Shown: positions 9,761 through 19,801, counted from the stretch's first letter. The stretch is 64,000 bases of DNA from Meridianimarinicoccus zhengii (GCF_003254465.1 NZ_QDFI01000010.1:20586-84585); one strand, 5' to 3'. Notes: a model not told the origin generated them from the sequence alone. Made by a program: numbers and translations.

Positions 9761-10879
9761 CTATCGGCCATGGGCCACCGGACCTGCCGGATCTGGCATG
9801 TCGTGGTACCGCGGCAGTATCCCCTTGTGGGACAGGAACACAGCCGCCGCGCGGGTCGTATCGAATTCCGACATGATGACCACGGCGACCGCCATGATCG
9901 GCACCGAGAACAGGGCCCCCGCCACACCCCAGATGCTCGCCCAGAAGGTCAGCGCCACGAGGATGACCCAGGGGCTGAGGTTCAGCGAATTGCCCATGAC
10001 GCGCGGCGCGAGGATGTTGCCGATCCCGAACTGCACCAGCCCCAGCGCGATGCCGAGCCAGATCGTCGTGCCGGGTTGCGCGAATTCCACCAGTCCGGCG
10101 GCGACAGGAAAGGCCACCCCGACGAAAGATCCGATATAGGGGATGTAGTTCAGCACCGCGATGATGATGGCGAAGACCACCGCGAAATTCAGCCCGAACA
10201 GTTTCATGATGGCCCAGGACACCAGCCCGAGCGCGATGTTCAGCATGGTCTGGACGGCAAGGTACTGGCCGATCCGCGCGTTGACATCCGCGAGAATGAC
10301 CTGAAGCCGGGAAAACTGCGGCCCCGGCAGGCCCAGCATGGACAGTTTGGCGGTGAAATCCTTCCGCTCCAGCATCAGGAAGGCGATGTTGAGCAGCACG
10401 AAGATCAGGACCGCCAGAGCCCCCAGCGCCGAACCAGCCGCCGCGCGCAGCAGGCCGCCAAGATCGAGCACCCCGGCCAGTTCCGCCTGGATGGCCCGCA
10501 GGGTCTGTTCGCCGTCAAGGTCGAACATCGCGGCGAAGAACCGGACGAAGTCGCCCGCCGCGGTCTGATAGGCCGGGGCCTCGGCGATCATCTGGCCGAT
10601 GCTGCCCAGCATCAGGAATGTCAACTCGACCAGCGCCACGCAGATCAGCCCGGCAGCGATCAGGTCGCGCGCCCATCCCGGGATGCGCCGCAGCGGCGTT
10701 ACGCGGGCCAGCACCGAAGACAGCCCCGAGATGGCGAAGACGCACAGCACGGCTGCCACGATCGGCACCAGCAGATCGCGGCCGACATGCAGGATCCAGC
10801 CGCTGACAGCCACGGTCACGAACACCGCGGCCACCCCGACGAGCCGCCCGTTCACCGGTGCCACGGGCGGTGCTGTCAT
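9761..10879 (-). CDS. AI-2E family transporter (PerM-like)
   Basis: A 372-residue polytopic membrane protein of the AI-2E/UPF0118 family. About eight helices are seen: two close N-terminal ones (GVAAVFVTVAVSGWILHV and DLLVPIVAAVLCVFAIS), a long amphipathic middle, and the conserved C-terminal block NYIPYIGSFVGVAFPV with helices after it. Members export small molecules or ions; the substrate cannot be deduced here. Confidence 0.88.
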   Translation of the reverse strand: MTAPPVAPVNGRLVGVAAVFVTVAVSGWILHVGRDLLVPIVAAVLCVFAISGLSSVLARVTPLRRIPGWARDLIAAGLICVALVELTFLMLGSIGQMIAEAPAYQTAAGDFVRFFAAMFDLDGEQTLRAIQAELAGVLDLGGLLRAAAGSALGALAVLIFVLLNIAFLMLERKDFTAKLSMLGLPGPQFSRLQVILADVNARIGQYLAVQTMLNIALGLVSWAIMKLFGLNFAVVFAIIIAVLNYIPYIGSFVGVAFPVAAGLVEFAQPGTTIWLGIALGLVQFGIGNILAPRVMGNSLNLSPWVILVALTFWASIWGVAGALFSVPIMAVAVVIMSEFDTTRAAAVFLSHKGILPRYHDMPDPAGPVAHGR

Positions 10880-10907
10880 CGCGGGCGGCCTCGGGCCGGG
10901 CGCGGCG

Positions 10908-11510
10908 TCACGTCTGCCCCTCGCCCTTCAGGAACAGCACCCGCGACAGCAGCCAGAGCCCGCCGACCATCACGACGATCTCCGCCGTGAGCGTCAGAAC
11001 GACGGTCATCAGCCCGAGGATGTCCACGGCGGAAATCCACGACGACTCGCCCTGAACGGTCTGGATCACTGGCACGCCGCCTTGCGGCGCCTCGAGAAAG
11101 CGGATCAGCAGATACGTCATTTCCACGAACAGCACGGCCATCGACAGCACGATCCCGACACAGCTCAGCACCAGCCCGATCCACAGGCGGCGCTCCAGCC
11201 GGGGGCGGGTGGTGGTTCCGCTTCCGTCCGACAGGGCGCGGCCGATCTTGCGGTAGGTCCAGAACCACCAGGTGGTGAAGAGCAGGATCACGAAGCTGGC
11301 CAGCGTGGTCGCCCCCATTATCCCCGCGCTGCGGATCGGCGCCTGCACGCCATAAACGGACGAGAAGACGATGGTGATGACGATCACCGGGATCACGGCC
11401 ACGAAGAGCTGGGTCCAGAAGGCGACGCTGCCCCAAAGCCGGAGCGCACGGCCAATGCTTTCGGCAGCGGTCCTGGAAAGCGGCGAAGTCGCTGCGGATG
11501 TGTCGGCCAT
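10908..11510 (-). CDS. Four-helix membrane protein, possibly DUF3611-like
   Basis: A 200-residue integral membrane protein with about four hydrophobic helices (SVAFWTQLFVAVIPVIVITIV; ATTLASFVILLFTTWWFW; IGLVLSCVGIVLSMAVLFV; ILGLMTVVLTLTAEIVVMVG). The opening IGRALRLWGSVAFWTQL and the paired-helix layout resemble DUF3611 (Tic21-like) proteins; this family call is tentative. The ATG at 11510 is preceded by a purine-rich GGGGGAAAG ribosome site. It lies 28 bases upstream of the AI-2E transporter on the same strand. Confidence 0.7.
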   Translation of the reverse strand: MADTSAATSPLSRTAAESIGRALRLWGSVAFWTQLFVAVIPVIVITIVFSSVYGVQAPIRSAGIMGATTLASFVILLFTTWWFWTYRKIGRALSDGSGTTTRPRLERRLWIGLVLSCVGIVLSMAVLFVEMTYLLIRFLEAPQGGVPVIQTVQGESSWISAVDILGLMTVVLTLTAEIVVMVGGLWLLSRVLFLKGEGQT

Positions 11511-11792
11511 GGTCTTTCCCCCGGACTGTCTTGTTTCAGGTGGAGTAGCCCGCGCCACCCGACGCGCAAAGCGTTTTCTGCCGCAGCCCCGATACTTGCC
11601 CCGTAAGCGGCGCGGCCCGTCCACGGCCTGCGCCTGGGCGCGGGGCGGACCCGGCCACCGGACTCCTTGCCGCTGCGGCGGGGGCAGCGCCGGGACGCCG
11701 CGCGGGCGAGGCGAGGGACATGGCGGGGCTCCTGCACGCCGGTCCCGGCCAGCCGAACGCCGCGCAGCCGGTCGGTACGGGCCCCGCCGTGG

Positions 11793-14700
11793 TCATGCGG
11801 CACCGCGATTGTTGTAGACAAGATCGTAGATCACCGGCAGCACGATGAGCGTCAGCACCGACGCCAGTGCGAGCCCGCCCATGATGGCGAAGGCCATCGC
11901 GCTCCAGAACACCGTGAAGGCGATAGGGATCAGGCCGAGCACCGTGGACAAGGCGGTCAGCGCGATGGGGCGCACCCGGCTTGCCGAGGCGTCGACCACC
12001 GCATCGCGGACCGACTTGCCCGACCTGCGCTCGTCCTCGATCTGTTCGATCAGGATCACCGCGTTCTTGGCGATCATGCCCACCAGCGCAAGAATGCCGA
12101 GGATCGCCACGAAACCCAGCGGCTGCCCCGACGCCAGCAGCGCCGCGACCACCCCGATGATGCCGAGCGGCGCCATGAACAGCACCATCCCCAGCAGCTT
12201 GAAGCTGCGCAGCTGGAACATCAGCAACACCAGCACAAGCACCAGCATCAGCGGCACGACGGCAAACACCGACGCCTGCGAGATCTCGCTTTCCTCCACC
12301 AGCCCGCCGGTGTCGATGGCGTAGCCCGCAGGCAGGCCTGCCCGCAGATCGGCAAGCGCGGGTTCGATGCGTTCGACAACGGTCGCGGCTTCCAGCCCGG
12401 GTGTCACGTCCGCCTGCACGGTCAGCGCGGCCACACGGTCGCGGCGATGCACCAGTGGGTCGGTCAGGGTATATTCCAGCCGCGCGATCTGCGACAGCGG
12501 CACGGTCCGCCCGCCCGGCACGGCGATCTGGAGATTGGCCATGCGTTCCGGCGACAGGGTCTGCCCGCCTTTCGCCCGCGCCACCACTGGCACGAGGTAG
12601 ATGTCGTCGCGGATCTGCGTCAGGGGCGTACCCGAAAGGTACAGGTTCAGCGTGTCCGACACCGCCGCGGCACTCAGGCCAAGCCGCCGCGCCTCGTCCT
12701 GGTCCAGCACCACGCGGATTTCCCGTGACGGTTCCATCCAGTTGAAGCCGATGGAGCGCGTGTCGCCCACATCGGCGATCACCGCGGCGACCGCGCGCGC
12801 GATGCCGCGCACCCGGTCGAGATCGGGGCCGGTCACGCGATACTGGACCGGCCAGCCCACGGGCGGACCCAGTTCCAGCGCATAGACACGGCCCGTGGCT
12901 TCCGGAAATTGGTCGATGAGGATACGTTCAAGCGCGGGCTGAAGCCGCAGGCGATCCTCGATGCTGTCGGTGACCAGCACGAGTTGTGCGAAGAACGGGT
13001 TGGGCAGCTGCGCGTCGAGCGGCAGGTAGAACCGGATCGCACCGCGCCCGATATAGGTGCTCCAGTGCGCAAGCCCCTCCTGCTCGGCGAGAATATCCTC
13101 GAACCGGTCCACGGCGGCCTGTGTGCCGTGGATCGATGCGCCCTGCGGAAGGGTGATGTCCACCAGCAATTCGACCCGGTCCGACGGCGGGAAGAACTGA
13201 CGCTGCACCTGCGACAGGCCCAGCACCGCCACGACCAAGGCGGCCACGGTCAGCGCGACCACCGGCAGCCGCAGCCGCAGCGCGGCGTTCAGTACGGCGC
13301 GGTAGCCGCGCAGAAGCACGCCTTCGCGCCCGTCCGCATCCGCCTTGGGCGCGCGCAGCAGCGCCACTCCGATCACCGGCACGAACAGCACGGCCACAAG
13401 CCAGGACGCCAGCAGCGCGATCCCCACGACGGCGAAGATCGAGAACGTGTATTCCCCGGCCGAACTTTGGGCGAAGCCGATGGGCACGAAGCCCGCGATG
13501 GTCACCAGCGCGCCGGTCAGCATGGCGAAGGCCAGCTTTTCATAGGCGTAGGACCCGGCTTGCAATTCGTCGTCCCCCGCGGCGAGCCGCCGGCTCATGC
13601 TGTCCACCGTCGTCATCGCGTCATCGACCAACAGCCCCAGCGCGATGATGAGCGCCCCGAGCGAGATCCGCTGAAGGTTGATGTCAGCGATATGCATGAT
13701 CACGAAGACCGCCGCCATGGTCAGGGGGATGGCGATGGCGACCACAAGGCCCGCCCTCACCCCCAGCGCCACGAAACTTATAACCAGCACGATCGCGATC
13801 GCCTGATAAAGCGATTCCGTGAATTCCGCGATGGCCACGTCCACGATCTCGGACTGGTTGGCCACAAGAAACGGCTCGATGCCGATGGGAAGGTCCGCCG
13901 TCAGGTCCGCCACGCGGGTTCGCAACCGGTCGCCAAGTGCGATCACGTCGCCGCCTTCGGCCATGGACACGGCCAGCCCCAGTGCCTCCTGCCCGTTGAC
14001 TCGGAACATGGGCTGCGGCGGGTCGGCATATCCGCGCCGGATGCTGGCGATATCCCCAAGCCGCACCCGCCGGTCGCCCAAGGTCAGAACGATCTCGCGC
14101 AGGTCGTTTTCATCCGTGAAGGCACCCGACACGGCGACGGAAATCGCATCCGTGCCACTGCGCATTGTGCCGCCGGGCCGCACGAGGTTCTGCGCGCGCA
14201 GCGCGTCGCGCACGGCCCCGGGTGGCAACCCGAGCGACGCAAGCTCGGCGGGATCGAACTCCACGAAGACGGTTTCGTCCTGCGCACCCAGCACCTCGAT
14301 CTTGGCGACATCGGGCACGCGCAGCAGCTCGGACCGGATATCTTCGACGTAGTCGCGCAACTCGCGGCGCGAGAACCCGTCCGCCGTGAACCCGTAGATC
14401 ACGCCGAACGTGTCGCCGAACTCGTCGTTGAAGCCGGGTCCGATCACGCCTTGCGGCAGCGTGTGGGCCATGTCGCCGACACGGTTGCGGACGTTCTGCC
14501 AGGTTTCCAGCACCGCGTCGCCGGGCGTGGCCCCGTCGAGATGGACGAACAGCGTCACCACGCCGGGCCGGGTCTGGCTGTCGATCCGGTCGAGAAACGG
14601 GGTTTCCTGAAGCGTCTGCTCCAGCCGCTCGGTCACCTGGAGCAGCGTTTCCTCGGCCGTGGCGCCGGGCCATGCGGCCTGCACGACCATGGTGCGGATG

Positions 14701-14828
14701 GTGAAAGGCGGGTCTTCGTCGCGGCCCAGCCCCAGGAAGGCCAGCGTTCCGGCGACAAGAACCAGCGTCATGAGGAACAGGGTCAGCGCCTTGTTCCGAA
14801 GCCCCCAGGCCGAGATATTGGCCGACAT
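11793..14828 (-). CDS. RND efflux pump inner-membrane permease
   Basis: A 1011-residue proton-driven transporter of the AcrB/HAE superfamily. It has a helix at the N-terminus (NKALTLFLMTLVLVAGTLAF), two large periplasmic loops and two bundles of about six helices. The proton-relay aspartate pair is seen in ALGLLVDDAMTTV, and the fourth-helix/GxxxN region in ALVGMIAKNAVILIEQIEDE. It starts one base after the adaptor gene and forms a two-gene operon with it. No TolC-type outer-membrane partner lies in the window. Substrate unknown. Confidence 0.93.
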   Translation of the reverse strand: MSANISAWGLRNKALTLFLMTLVLVAGTLAFLGLGRDEDPPFTIRTMVVQAAWPGATAEETLLQVTERLEQTLQETPFLDRIDSQTRPGVVTLFVHLDGATPGDAVLETWQNVRNRVGDMAHTLPQGVIGPGFNDEFGDTFGVIYGFTADGFSRRELRDYVEDIRSELLRVPDVAKIEVLGAQDETVFVEFDPAELASLGLPPGAVRDALRAQNLVRPGGTMRSGTDAISVAVSGAFTDENDLREIVLTLGDRRVRLGDIASIRRGYADPPQPMFRVNGQEALGLAVSMAEGGDVIALGDRLRTRVADLTADLPIGIEPFLVANQSEIVDVAIAEFTESLYQAIAIVLVISFVALGVRAGLVVAIAIPLTMAAVFVIMHIADINLQRISLGALIIALGLLVDDAMTTVDSMSRRLAAGDDELQAGSYAYEKLAFAMLTGALVTIAGFVPIGFAQSSAGEYTFSIFAVVGIALLASWLVAVLFVPVIGVALLRAPKADADGREGVLLRGYRAVLNAALRLRLPVVALTVAALVVAVLGLSQVQRQFFPPSDRVELLVDITLPQGASIHGTQAAVDRFEDILAEQEGLAHWSTYIGRGAIRFYLPLDAQLPNPFFAQLVLVTDSIEDRLRLQPALERILIDQFPEATGRVYALELGPPVGWPVQYRVTGPDLDRVRGIARAVAAVIADVGDTRSIGFNWMEPSREIRVVLDQDEARRLGLSAAAVSDTLNLYLSGTPLTQIRDDIYLVPVVARAKGGQTLSPERMANLQIAVPGGRTVPLSQIARLEYTLTDPLVHRRDRVAALTVQADVTPGLEAATVVERIEPALADLRAGLPAGYAIDTGGLVEESEISQASVFAVVPLMLVLVLVLLMFQLRSFKLLGMVLFMAPLGIIGVVAALLASGQPLGFVAILGILALVGMIAKNAVILIEQIEDERRSGKSVRDAVVDASASRVRPIALTALSTVLGLIPIAFTVFWSAMAFAIMGGLALASVLTLIVLPVIYDLVYNNRGAA

Positions 14829-14829
14829 G

Positions 14830-15906
14830 TCAGCCGTCCTCGCCGATACGGACCTGCTGTCCCGGCCGCAGCGCCTGAACCCCAGCCGTCACGACGATCT
14901 CGCCGTCGCGCAAGCCGTCCGTCACGGTCGCCCGCGCGATGTCGAAGCTGCCGATTGTCACGCGGCGCAGATCCACCGTTTCGGTCGCAGGATCGACGAC
15001 GAACACCGCCGGTTCCCCGTCGAGGGTGGTCAGCGCCGTGGCCGGCAGCGGCGTCGCCTCGGTACCCGCAAGAACCACGCTGCCCGTCAACGCGGAGCCG
15101 AGCCGGAACGCCGCGGGCACATCCGAAAGGCCCACCCGGACACGAAAGGTGCGCGTGACCGGATCGGCCTCGGGGGCGATTTCGCGCACCCGCCCGGTCG
15201 TCACGACCGACGGATCGCTGACCAGCGCCACATCGATCACCGATGTGGGGGTGGCCGTGGCGATCAGCCGTTCCGGCACGTCGAACACTGCATCGCGGCC
15301 ATTGTCCCGCGCCAGCCGCACGACCATGGACCCGGCCGCCACGACCTCGCCCGGTTCGGCACCGATGGCGGTCACGACGCCCGTGGCGTCGGCATAGAGC
15401 ACCGTGAAGGACAGCGCCTCTTCGGCATTGGCAAGCTGGGCGCGCGCGGCGTCGGCGCGCGCTTCCGCCTGCCGGAAGGCCTGGAGCGCCACATCATAGC
15501 GTTGCTGGGTCGTGAAGCCCCGTTCCAGAAGCTCGGTCTGCCGCCCGAAATCGGTTTCGGTCCGGTCCACGTCGCCCTCGGCCGCGGTCAGTTCGGCCTG
15601 CGCGGCCACCACGGTGTTGCGCTGGGTCGTGTCCTCGAGCCGTGCGAGGATCTGGCCCGGCGCGACCGTGTCACCGACATTCACGCTGCGGCTGACCACC
15701 CGGCCACCGGTGCGAAAGCCCAGCACGGCGGTATCCTGCGCCTGCAGTTCACCGGTCAGTGTGACGGTCTGCCCGCCGGTGGCGCTTTCCGCGATGGCGA
15801 CACGCACGGGGCGGATGGGTTCGCTCTGGGGCTCGCCCTCGTCGTCGCAGGCCGCAAGAAGCACGAGAAGCCCAAGGCCCATCGCGGCGCGCTTCAACGC
15901 CCGCAC
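14830..15906 (-). CDS. RND efflux periplasmic adaptor (membrane-fusion protein)
   Basis: Predicted lipoprotein adaptor, about 358 residues. The hydrophobic signal MGLGLLVLLAACDD contains a lipobox (LAAC). It is followed by barrel-sandwich (lipoyl) halves around LQAQDTAVLGFRTGGRV and ATGVVTAIGAEPGEVV, a coiled-coil hairpin between them and the C-terminal beta-barrel/membrane-proximal domains ending GVQALRPGQQVRIGEDG. It links the permease to an outer-membrane channel. The start is uncertain: GTG at 15906, TTG at 15897 and ATG at 15882 all leave the lipobox intact. Confidence 0.88.
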   Translation of the reverse strand: MRALKRAAMGLGLLVLLAACDDEGEPQSEPIRPVRVAIAESATGGQTVTLTGELQAQDTAVLGFRTGGRVVSRSVNVGDTVAPGQILARLEDTTQRNTVVAAQAELTAAEGDVDRTETDFGRQTELLERGFTTQQRYDVALQAFRQAEARADAARAQLANAEEALSFTVLYADATGVVTAIGAEPGEVVAAGSMVVRLARDNGRDAVFDVPERLIATATPTSVIDVALVSDPSVVTTGRVREIAPEADPVTRTFRVRVGLSDVPAAFRLGSALTGSVVLAGTEATPLPATALTTLDGEPAVFVVDPATETVDLRRVTIGSFDIARATVTDGLRDGEIVVTAGVQALRPGQQVRIGEDG

Positions 15907-16092
15907 CCCGCGCAAGACCCCGGCGCCGCCGGGAACATGGGACTCCGCATGAGCAACCTCGCATTTTTGAAGAAGGCCGCCGCGAAAAGGCACGGCAGTT
16001 CGGTGTGTCCAATGTGCCCAAGCGCGTCGCGCTGTCAAAAGGCAAAACGCCGCCCCGTCGGGTTTCTTCCCCGAGTGGCAGCCGCGACAGGC

Positions 16093-17550
16093 TCAGAACG
16101 ACCCGAAGACCGCGCCCAGCCCGATGACGACCGCCAGCGCCAGAAGCGCACCCAGAACCGCGACCATCACGATGTCGAAGTAACTTTCCCGGTGCGTGCA
16201 TCCGCACACCGCCAGCATCGTGACCACCGCGCCGTTATGGGGCAGGCTGTCGAGCGTGCCCGAGGATATCACCGCCACGCGGTGCAGCAGCGACGGATCG
16301 ATCCCAGCCCCGTTGGCGAGGTCCAGATATGTCGGCCCCAGCGCCTGCAACGCGATGGTCATGCCGCCCGAGGCCGATCCGGTCAGCGCGGCAAGGATGT
16401 TCGTGGCCAGCGCCAGCGACACCAGAAGCCCGCCCTGGATGCCCAGCACCCAGTCCTGCACGAGCGCGAAGGCAGGCATCGCCGCGACGACCGCGCCGAA
16501 ACCCACAAGGCTCGCCACGCTCAGGATCGGCAGCACGGACGCCGTGGCGCCCGCATCGATGCTGTTGCGCAGCGCCGGGAAGCGGCGGAAATTGAGCGCC
16601 ACGAGCACGAGGATCGCCGCCAGCAGCGCCACGGCCACCGACCAGATGCCGCCCACCGCGGCCAGCGAACTGCCGCCCCATTCGGGCAGCGCCAGAAAAT
16701 CGGTGTCGAGGCGCGGCAGCACGCCCTGCGACACGACCAGGTTCACCGTCACCACCGTGATCAGCGGCAGGATCGCGACCGCGAAGGGCGGCCGGGATGC
16801 CGCCTTCTCGCCGCTGTCGATCTCGGCCGGGTCGAATTCCCGCGCCGTCGTCGCCACTTCGCGCAGCATCACGGGATCGGTCGCATCCAGCCCCGCCGCC
16901 GGACCGCCCGCCCGTGCGAAGCCTTCGCCCGCCCGGCGCGCCCGGTTCTCACGCAAGTTCAGCCACCATAGCCCGAATCCGAACATCACCAGCGCCGCGA
17001 TGATGCCCAGCCCGGGCGCCGCGAAGGGCGTGGTGCCGAAAAACGGCGTCGGGATGGCGTTCTGGATGGCGGGCGTGCCGGGCAGGGCCGACATGGTGAA
17101 TGTCGACGTGCCAAGCGCCACCGCCGCGGGCAGCAGCCGCCGGGGCACGGCGCCCGCGCGGAACAGCGCCACGCCCATCGGCGCCAGCACGAAGAACGCC
17201 ACGAACAGGCTCACGCCGCCATAGGTGACCATCGCGCCGGCCAGCACCACGGCAAGGATCGCGCGGCTCGGCCCCAGCTTCAGCGTCATGTAGTCGGCGA
17301 TGGCCCCGACCGACCCGGAATCGTCCATCAGCTTGCCGAACAGCGCACCAAGCAGGAACAGCGGAAAGAACTGCGCCACGAACCCGGCCGCGGCGGGCAT
17401 GAATGTCTGTGTCCAGTGCGCCAGCAGCGGTTCGGCCGAGAATGCCGCCGCCACCATGGCCGCCAGCGGCGCCAGCAGAAGGATGGTCCAGCCCCGGAAA
17501 GCCAGCGCCATCAGAATCGTCAGACCGGCAAGGATACCCAGAAGCCCCAT
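16093..17550 (-). CDS. GntP-family permease, candidate hydroxybutyrate transporter
   Basis: A 485-residue inner-membrane carboxylate transporter with about twelve helices. Family traits include the N-terminal MGLLGILAGLTILMALAFRGW, the FPLFLLGALFGKLMDDSG segment and the C-terminal HNGAVVTMLAVCGCTHRESY block. It starts four bases after the patatin stop and is co-transcribed with it. In related alphaproteobacteria GntP permeases beside a DUF3734 patatin are found near 3-hydroxybutyrate genes, so a short hydroxyacid is a reasonable substrate guess; this is inference. Confidence 0.85.
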   Translation of the reverse strand: MGLLGILAGLTILMALAFRGWTILLLAPLAAMVAAAFSAEPLLAHWTQTFMPAAAGFVAQFFPLFLLGALFGKLMDDSGSVGAIADYMTLKLGPSRAILAVVLAGAMVTYGGVSLFVAFFVLAPMGVALFRAGAVPRRLLPAAVALGTSTFTMSALPGTPAIQNAIPTPFFGTTPFAAPGLGIIAALVMFGFGLWWLNLRENRARRAGEGFARAGGPAAGLDATDPVMLREVATTAREFDPAEIDSGEKAASRPPFAVAILPLITVVTVNLVVSQGVLPRLDTDFLALPEWGGSSLAAVGGIWSVAVALLAAILVLVALNFRRFPALRNSIDAGATASVLPILSVASLVGFGAVVAAMPAFALVQDWVLGIQGGLLVSLALATNILAALTGSASGGMTIALQALGPTYLDLANGAGIDPSLLHRVAVISSGTLDSLPHNGAVVTMLAVCGCTHRESYFDIVMVAVLGALLALAVVIGLGAVFGSF

Positions 17551-17554
17551 GGCG

Positions 17555-18607
17555 TCAGATCTCCTCGAGCAAGGTGTTGATGTCGAAGGTCTCGCGCACA
17601 CCGACATCTGGCAGATGCGCCCGCCCGAAATCGATGGCGGCACGGCGGCCTTCCTCGAACAGCATTTCAAGGAACGGCCATTCGGCGTTGAGCTTCGACG
17701 AATGCCCCAGGTCCACCATCAGGTCGGATGTGATCCGGTGCAGCCGCATTTCCCGCCACAGCCGCGCCGTGCCGTTGCCCGGATCGATGACCTGCCGCAG
17801 CAGGGCCATCATCTGCAATTCCTTCAGAAGCTGTCCGTTGAACGAGATCTCGTTCAGGCGGCTGGCGATGTCGCGCGCGCTGCGCGGGGTCTCGGCCCGC
17901 AGAACCGGGTTGATCTGCACGAGGAACGTGTCGTTGCTGTCGCATTCCTGCACCAGCGGCGTCATCATCGGGTTGCCCGCGTAGCCGCCGTCCCAATAGG
18001 GCACGCCGTCGATTTCCACCGCCTGGAACAGCGAGGGCAGGCACGCCGAGGCGAGCAGCACATCGGCGGTGATCTCGTGCTTGCGGAACACGCGCCCATG
18101 CCCGGTATGCACGTTGGTCGCCGTGATGAAGAGCTTCACCGGACCTTCCGCCAGCGCAGGAAAATCGATCAGGTCTTCAAGGATGCCATGCAGCGGATTG
18201 CCCGCCATGCCGCCCATGTCATAGGGCGACACCAGCCGCGCCATAAGGTCCATCGCCACGAAGGCAGGCGAATTGTCGAGACTCCAACTGCCGGTAAGCA
18301 TTTCCCATGGGCCGCGCCGGAACGGGCTGAAGCGCGCCGCGTCGGATGTCTTGCGCCAGAAGGCATGCAGCATCTCGCGCGCGGTCTGCCGCCCGCCGCT
18401 GGCCATGCCCGCCGCAAGGATCGCGGCATTCATTGCTCCGGCCGAGGTGCCGGAGATGCCTTCGATCGTCATCCACTCCTCTTCAAGCAGACGGTCGAGC
18501 ACGCCCCAGGTGAACGCGCCATGCGCGCCGCCGCCCTGCAGGGCGAGATCGATCAGCAGCGGCGGGCCATCGCGGCGTTTCGCGAGTTCAGGAGAAACGT
18601 CAGTCAT
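17555..18607 (-). CDS. Patatin-like phospholipase with DUF3734-type C-terminus
   Basis: A 350-residue cytoplasmic or membrane-associated lipid acyl hydrolase. The oxyanion glycines are in LALQGGGAHGAFTWG, the nucleophile Ser in GTSAGAMNA and the catalytic Asp in YWDGGYAGNP, so the Ser-Asp dyad is complete. The last 100 residues, after the catalytic domain, match the DUF3734 type linked to polyhydroxybutyrate metabolism. It is the first gene of a two-gene operon with the GntP permease and diverges from the Mrp operon. Confidence 0.9.
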   Translation of the reverse strand: MTDVSPELAKRRDGPPLLIDLALQGGGAHGAFTWGVLDRLLEEEWMTIEGISGTSAGAMNAAILAAGMASGGRQTAREMLHAFWRKTSDAARFSPFRRGPWEMLTGSWSLDNSPAFVAMDLMARLVSPYDMGGMAGNPLHGILEDLIDFPALAEGPVKLFITATNVHTGHGRVFRKHEITADVLLASACLPSLFQAVEIDGVPYWDGGYAGNPMMTPLVQECDSNDTFLVQINPVLRAETPRSARDIASRLNEISFNGQLLKELQMMALLRQVIDPGNGTARLWREMRLHRITSDLMVDLGHSSKLNAEWPFLEMLFEEGRRAAIDFGRAHLPDVGVRETFDINTLLEEI

Positions 18608-19032
18608 GGCTGAATATCCTTGTGGGCGTGGCGCCGCGCACCGGAGTCGGGATGCGGGCCTTCACGGAAGATGTGGGAATTGTCAGGCAGGATGCGGCGA
18701 ATGCCGACGCGCGCCCGGATCGCGCCGGGGGCATGCGCACATGATGCGAACGGCCCGTATGGCGGCAATCCCGTCACGACAGCTTGCTCGCGCATTTTCA
18801 TCACAGGACCTGCACCATGCGGCGGCGCGCGGCAATGCCGCGCCGCAGCGACACGTTTCTCTTAGGGAGCGGCCGCAGGGAAAGCAAACGCAACGTAAGG
18901 ACAAATCGGCGCAGCGCAGGTCAACCGGGGTGCGGCGGGACCGCTGCGGCATTGCGGTCCATTCGCCACGTTGCCCCGGCCCGCGGCATTTGCCAACAAG
19001 GGGTCGACACAACGGATCAAGGGGAACGGCCA
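18608..19032. other. Intergenic control region between patatin and Mrp operon
   Basis: 425 bases without a convincing gene. The short frames are arginine- and proline-rich shadows. A 17-base palindrome, GCGCGGCA-A-TGCCGCGC, lies at 18827-18843. No clear -35/-10 pair was found for the Mrp operon. Confidence 0.4.
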
Positions 19033-19548
19033 ATGCACCCGGACGGACGTGGCACGTATTGGCGCGGTGCAATCGGGCTTTGGGCCGTGCTCCTTGTCAT
19101 CTGGGCCGCGGTGAACGGGAGCCTTGCACCGGTTGTCATGGTCGCCGGACTGGCGGTGACGGGCGCCATCGCCCTGCCCCTGTGCCGCACGGCGACCCCG
19201 TGGACCGACCTTCGCCTGGGACCGCGTGCCATCCTCGGTTTCCTGCGTTACACCGCGATCTTCCTGCGCGAGATGGTCCGGGCCAATCTTGGCGTGATGC
19301 GCGTCGTCTATGCCCCGCGCATCGACATCCGGCCCGGCATCGTGCCGACCCGCGTGGAACTGACCGCGCCCATGGCGCGCTTCGTGCTGGCGAACACCGT
19401 GTCGCTGACACCAGGTTCGCTCGTGCTGGAGCTGAAGGACGAATCGCTGTCTGTCCATCTGCTCGACCGCACGACCACGGATGTCGACATCAACACCGCC
19501 GCCGTGTCCGGCGCGTTCCAGCCTGCCCTTGCGAGGACCTTTGGCTGA
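19033..19548 (+). CDS. mrpE: Mrp-type Na+/H+ antiporter subunit E
   Basis: A 171-residue membrane protein of the MrpE/MnhE family. There are two N-terminal helices (IGLWAVLLVIWAAVNGSLAPVV and on), the central FLRYTAIFLREMVRANLGV block and a cytoplasmic tail with VLANTVSLTPGSLVLEL and LSVHLLDRT. It is the first gene of the antiporter operon, preceded by an AAGGGGAA ribosome site. The Mrp complex exchanges Na+ for protons and supports pH and salt homeostasis. Confidence 0.92.
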   Translation: MHPDGRGTYWRGAIGLWAVLLVIWAAVNGSLAPVVMVAGLAVTGAIALPLCRTATPWTDLRLGPRAILGFLRYTAIFLREMVRANLGVMRVVYAPRIDIRPGIVPTRVELTAPMARFVLANTVSLTPGSLVLELKDESLSVHLLDRTTTDVDINTAAVSGAFQPALARTFG

Positions 19549-19801
19549 TCTCTTCCTCAGGATCGCCATGGTGCTGGTCTTCTTCAGCATCGTGTTCGCC
19601 GTGATCCGGCTGGCGATCGGGCGCACGCTGCTTGACCGCGTGGTGGCGATGGACGTGCTGACGATCACCACGATCTCGCTGATCGCGGTTTATGCCCATG
19701 TCGCGGACCGGTTCGTCTATCTGGACGTGGCGCTGGTCTATGGGCTGCTGAGCTTCCTGTCGGTGCTTGCGGTCGCGCGCTTCATGCATCGGGGATTGTG
19801 A
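19541..19801 (+). CDS. mrpF: Mrp-type antiporter subunit F
   Basis: An 86-residue three-helix membrane protein. The central segment GRTLLDRVVAMDVLTI is the MrpF signature. The start is taken as TTG at 19541, overlapping the end of mrpE by eight bases and preceded by GAGG; ATG at 19568 is the alternative but would remove part of the first helix. Confidence 0.88.
   Translation: MADLFLRIAMVLVFFSIVFAVIRLAIGRTLLDRVVAMDVLTITTISLIAVYAHVADRFVYLDVALVYGLLSFLSVLAVARFMHRGL

Noticed and set aside
12909..15158. A 749-residue plus-strand frame opposite the first RND permease
   Set aside because: It is antisense to a clear RND permease and adaptor; no motif or signal was seen.
18604..18804. A 66-codon frame upstream of the patatin gene
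   Set aside because: No ribosome site and no recognisable product; it overlaps the control region of the divergent Mrp operon.
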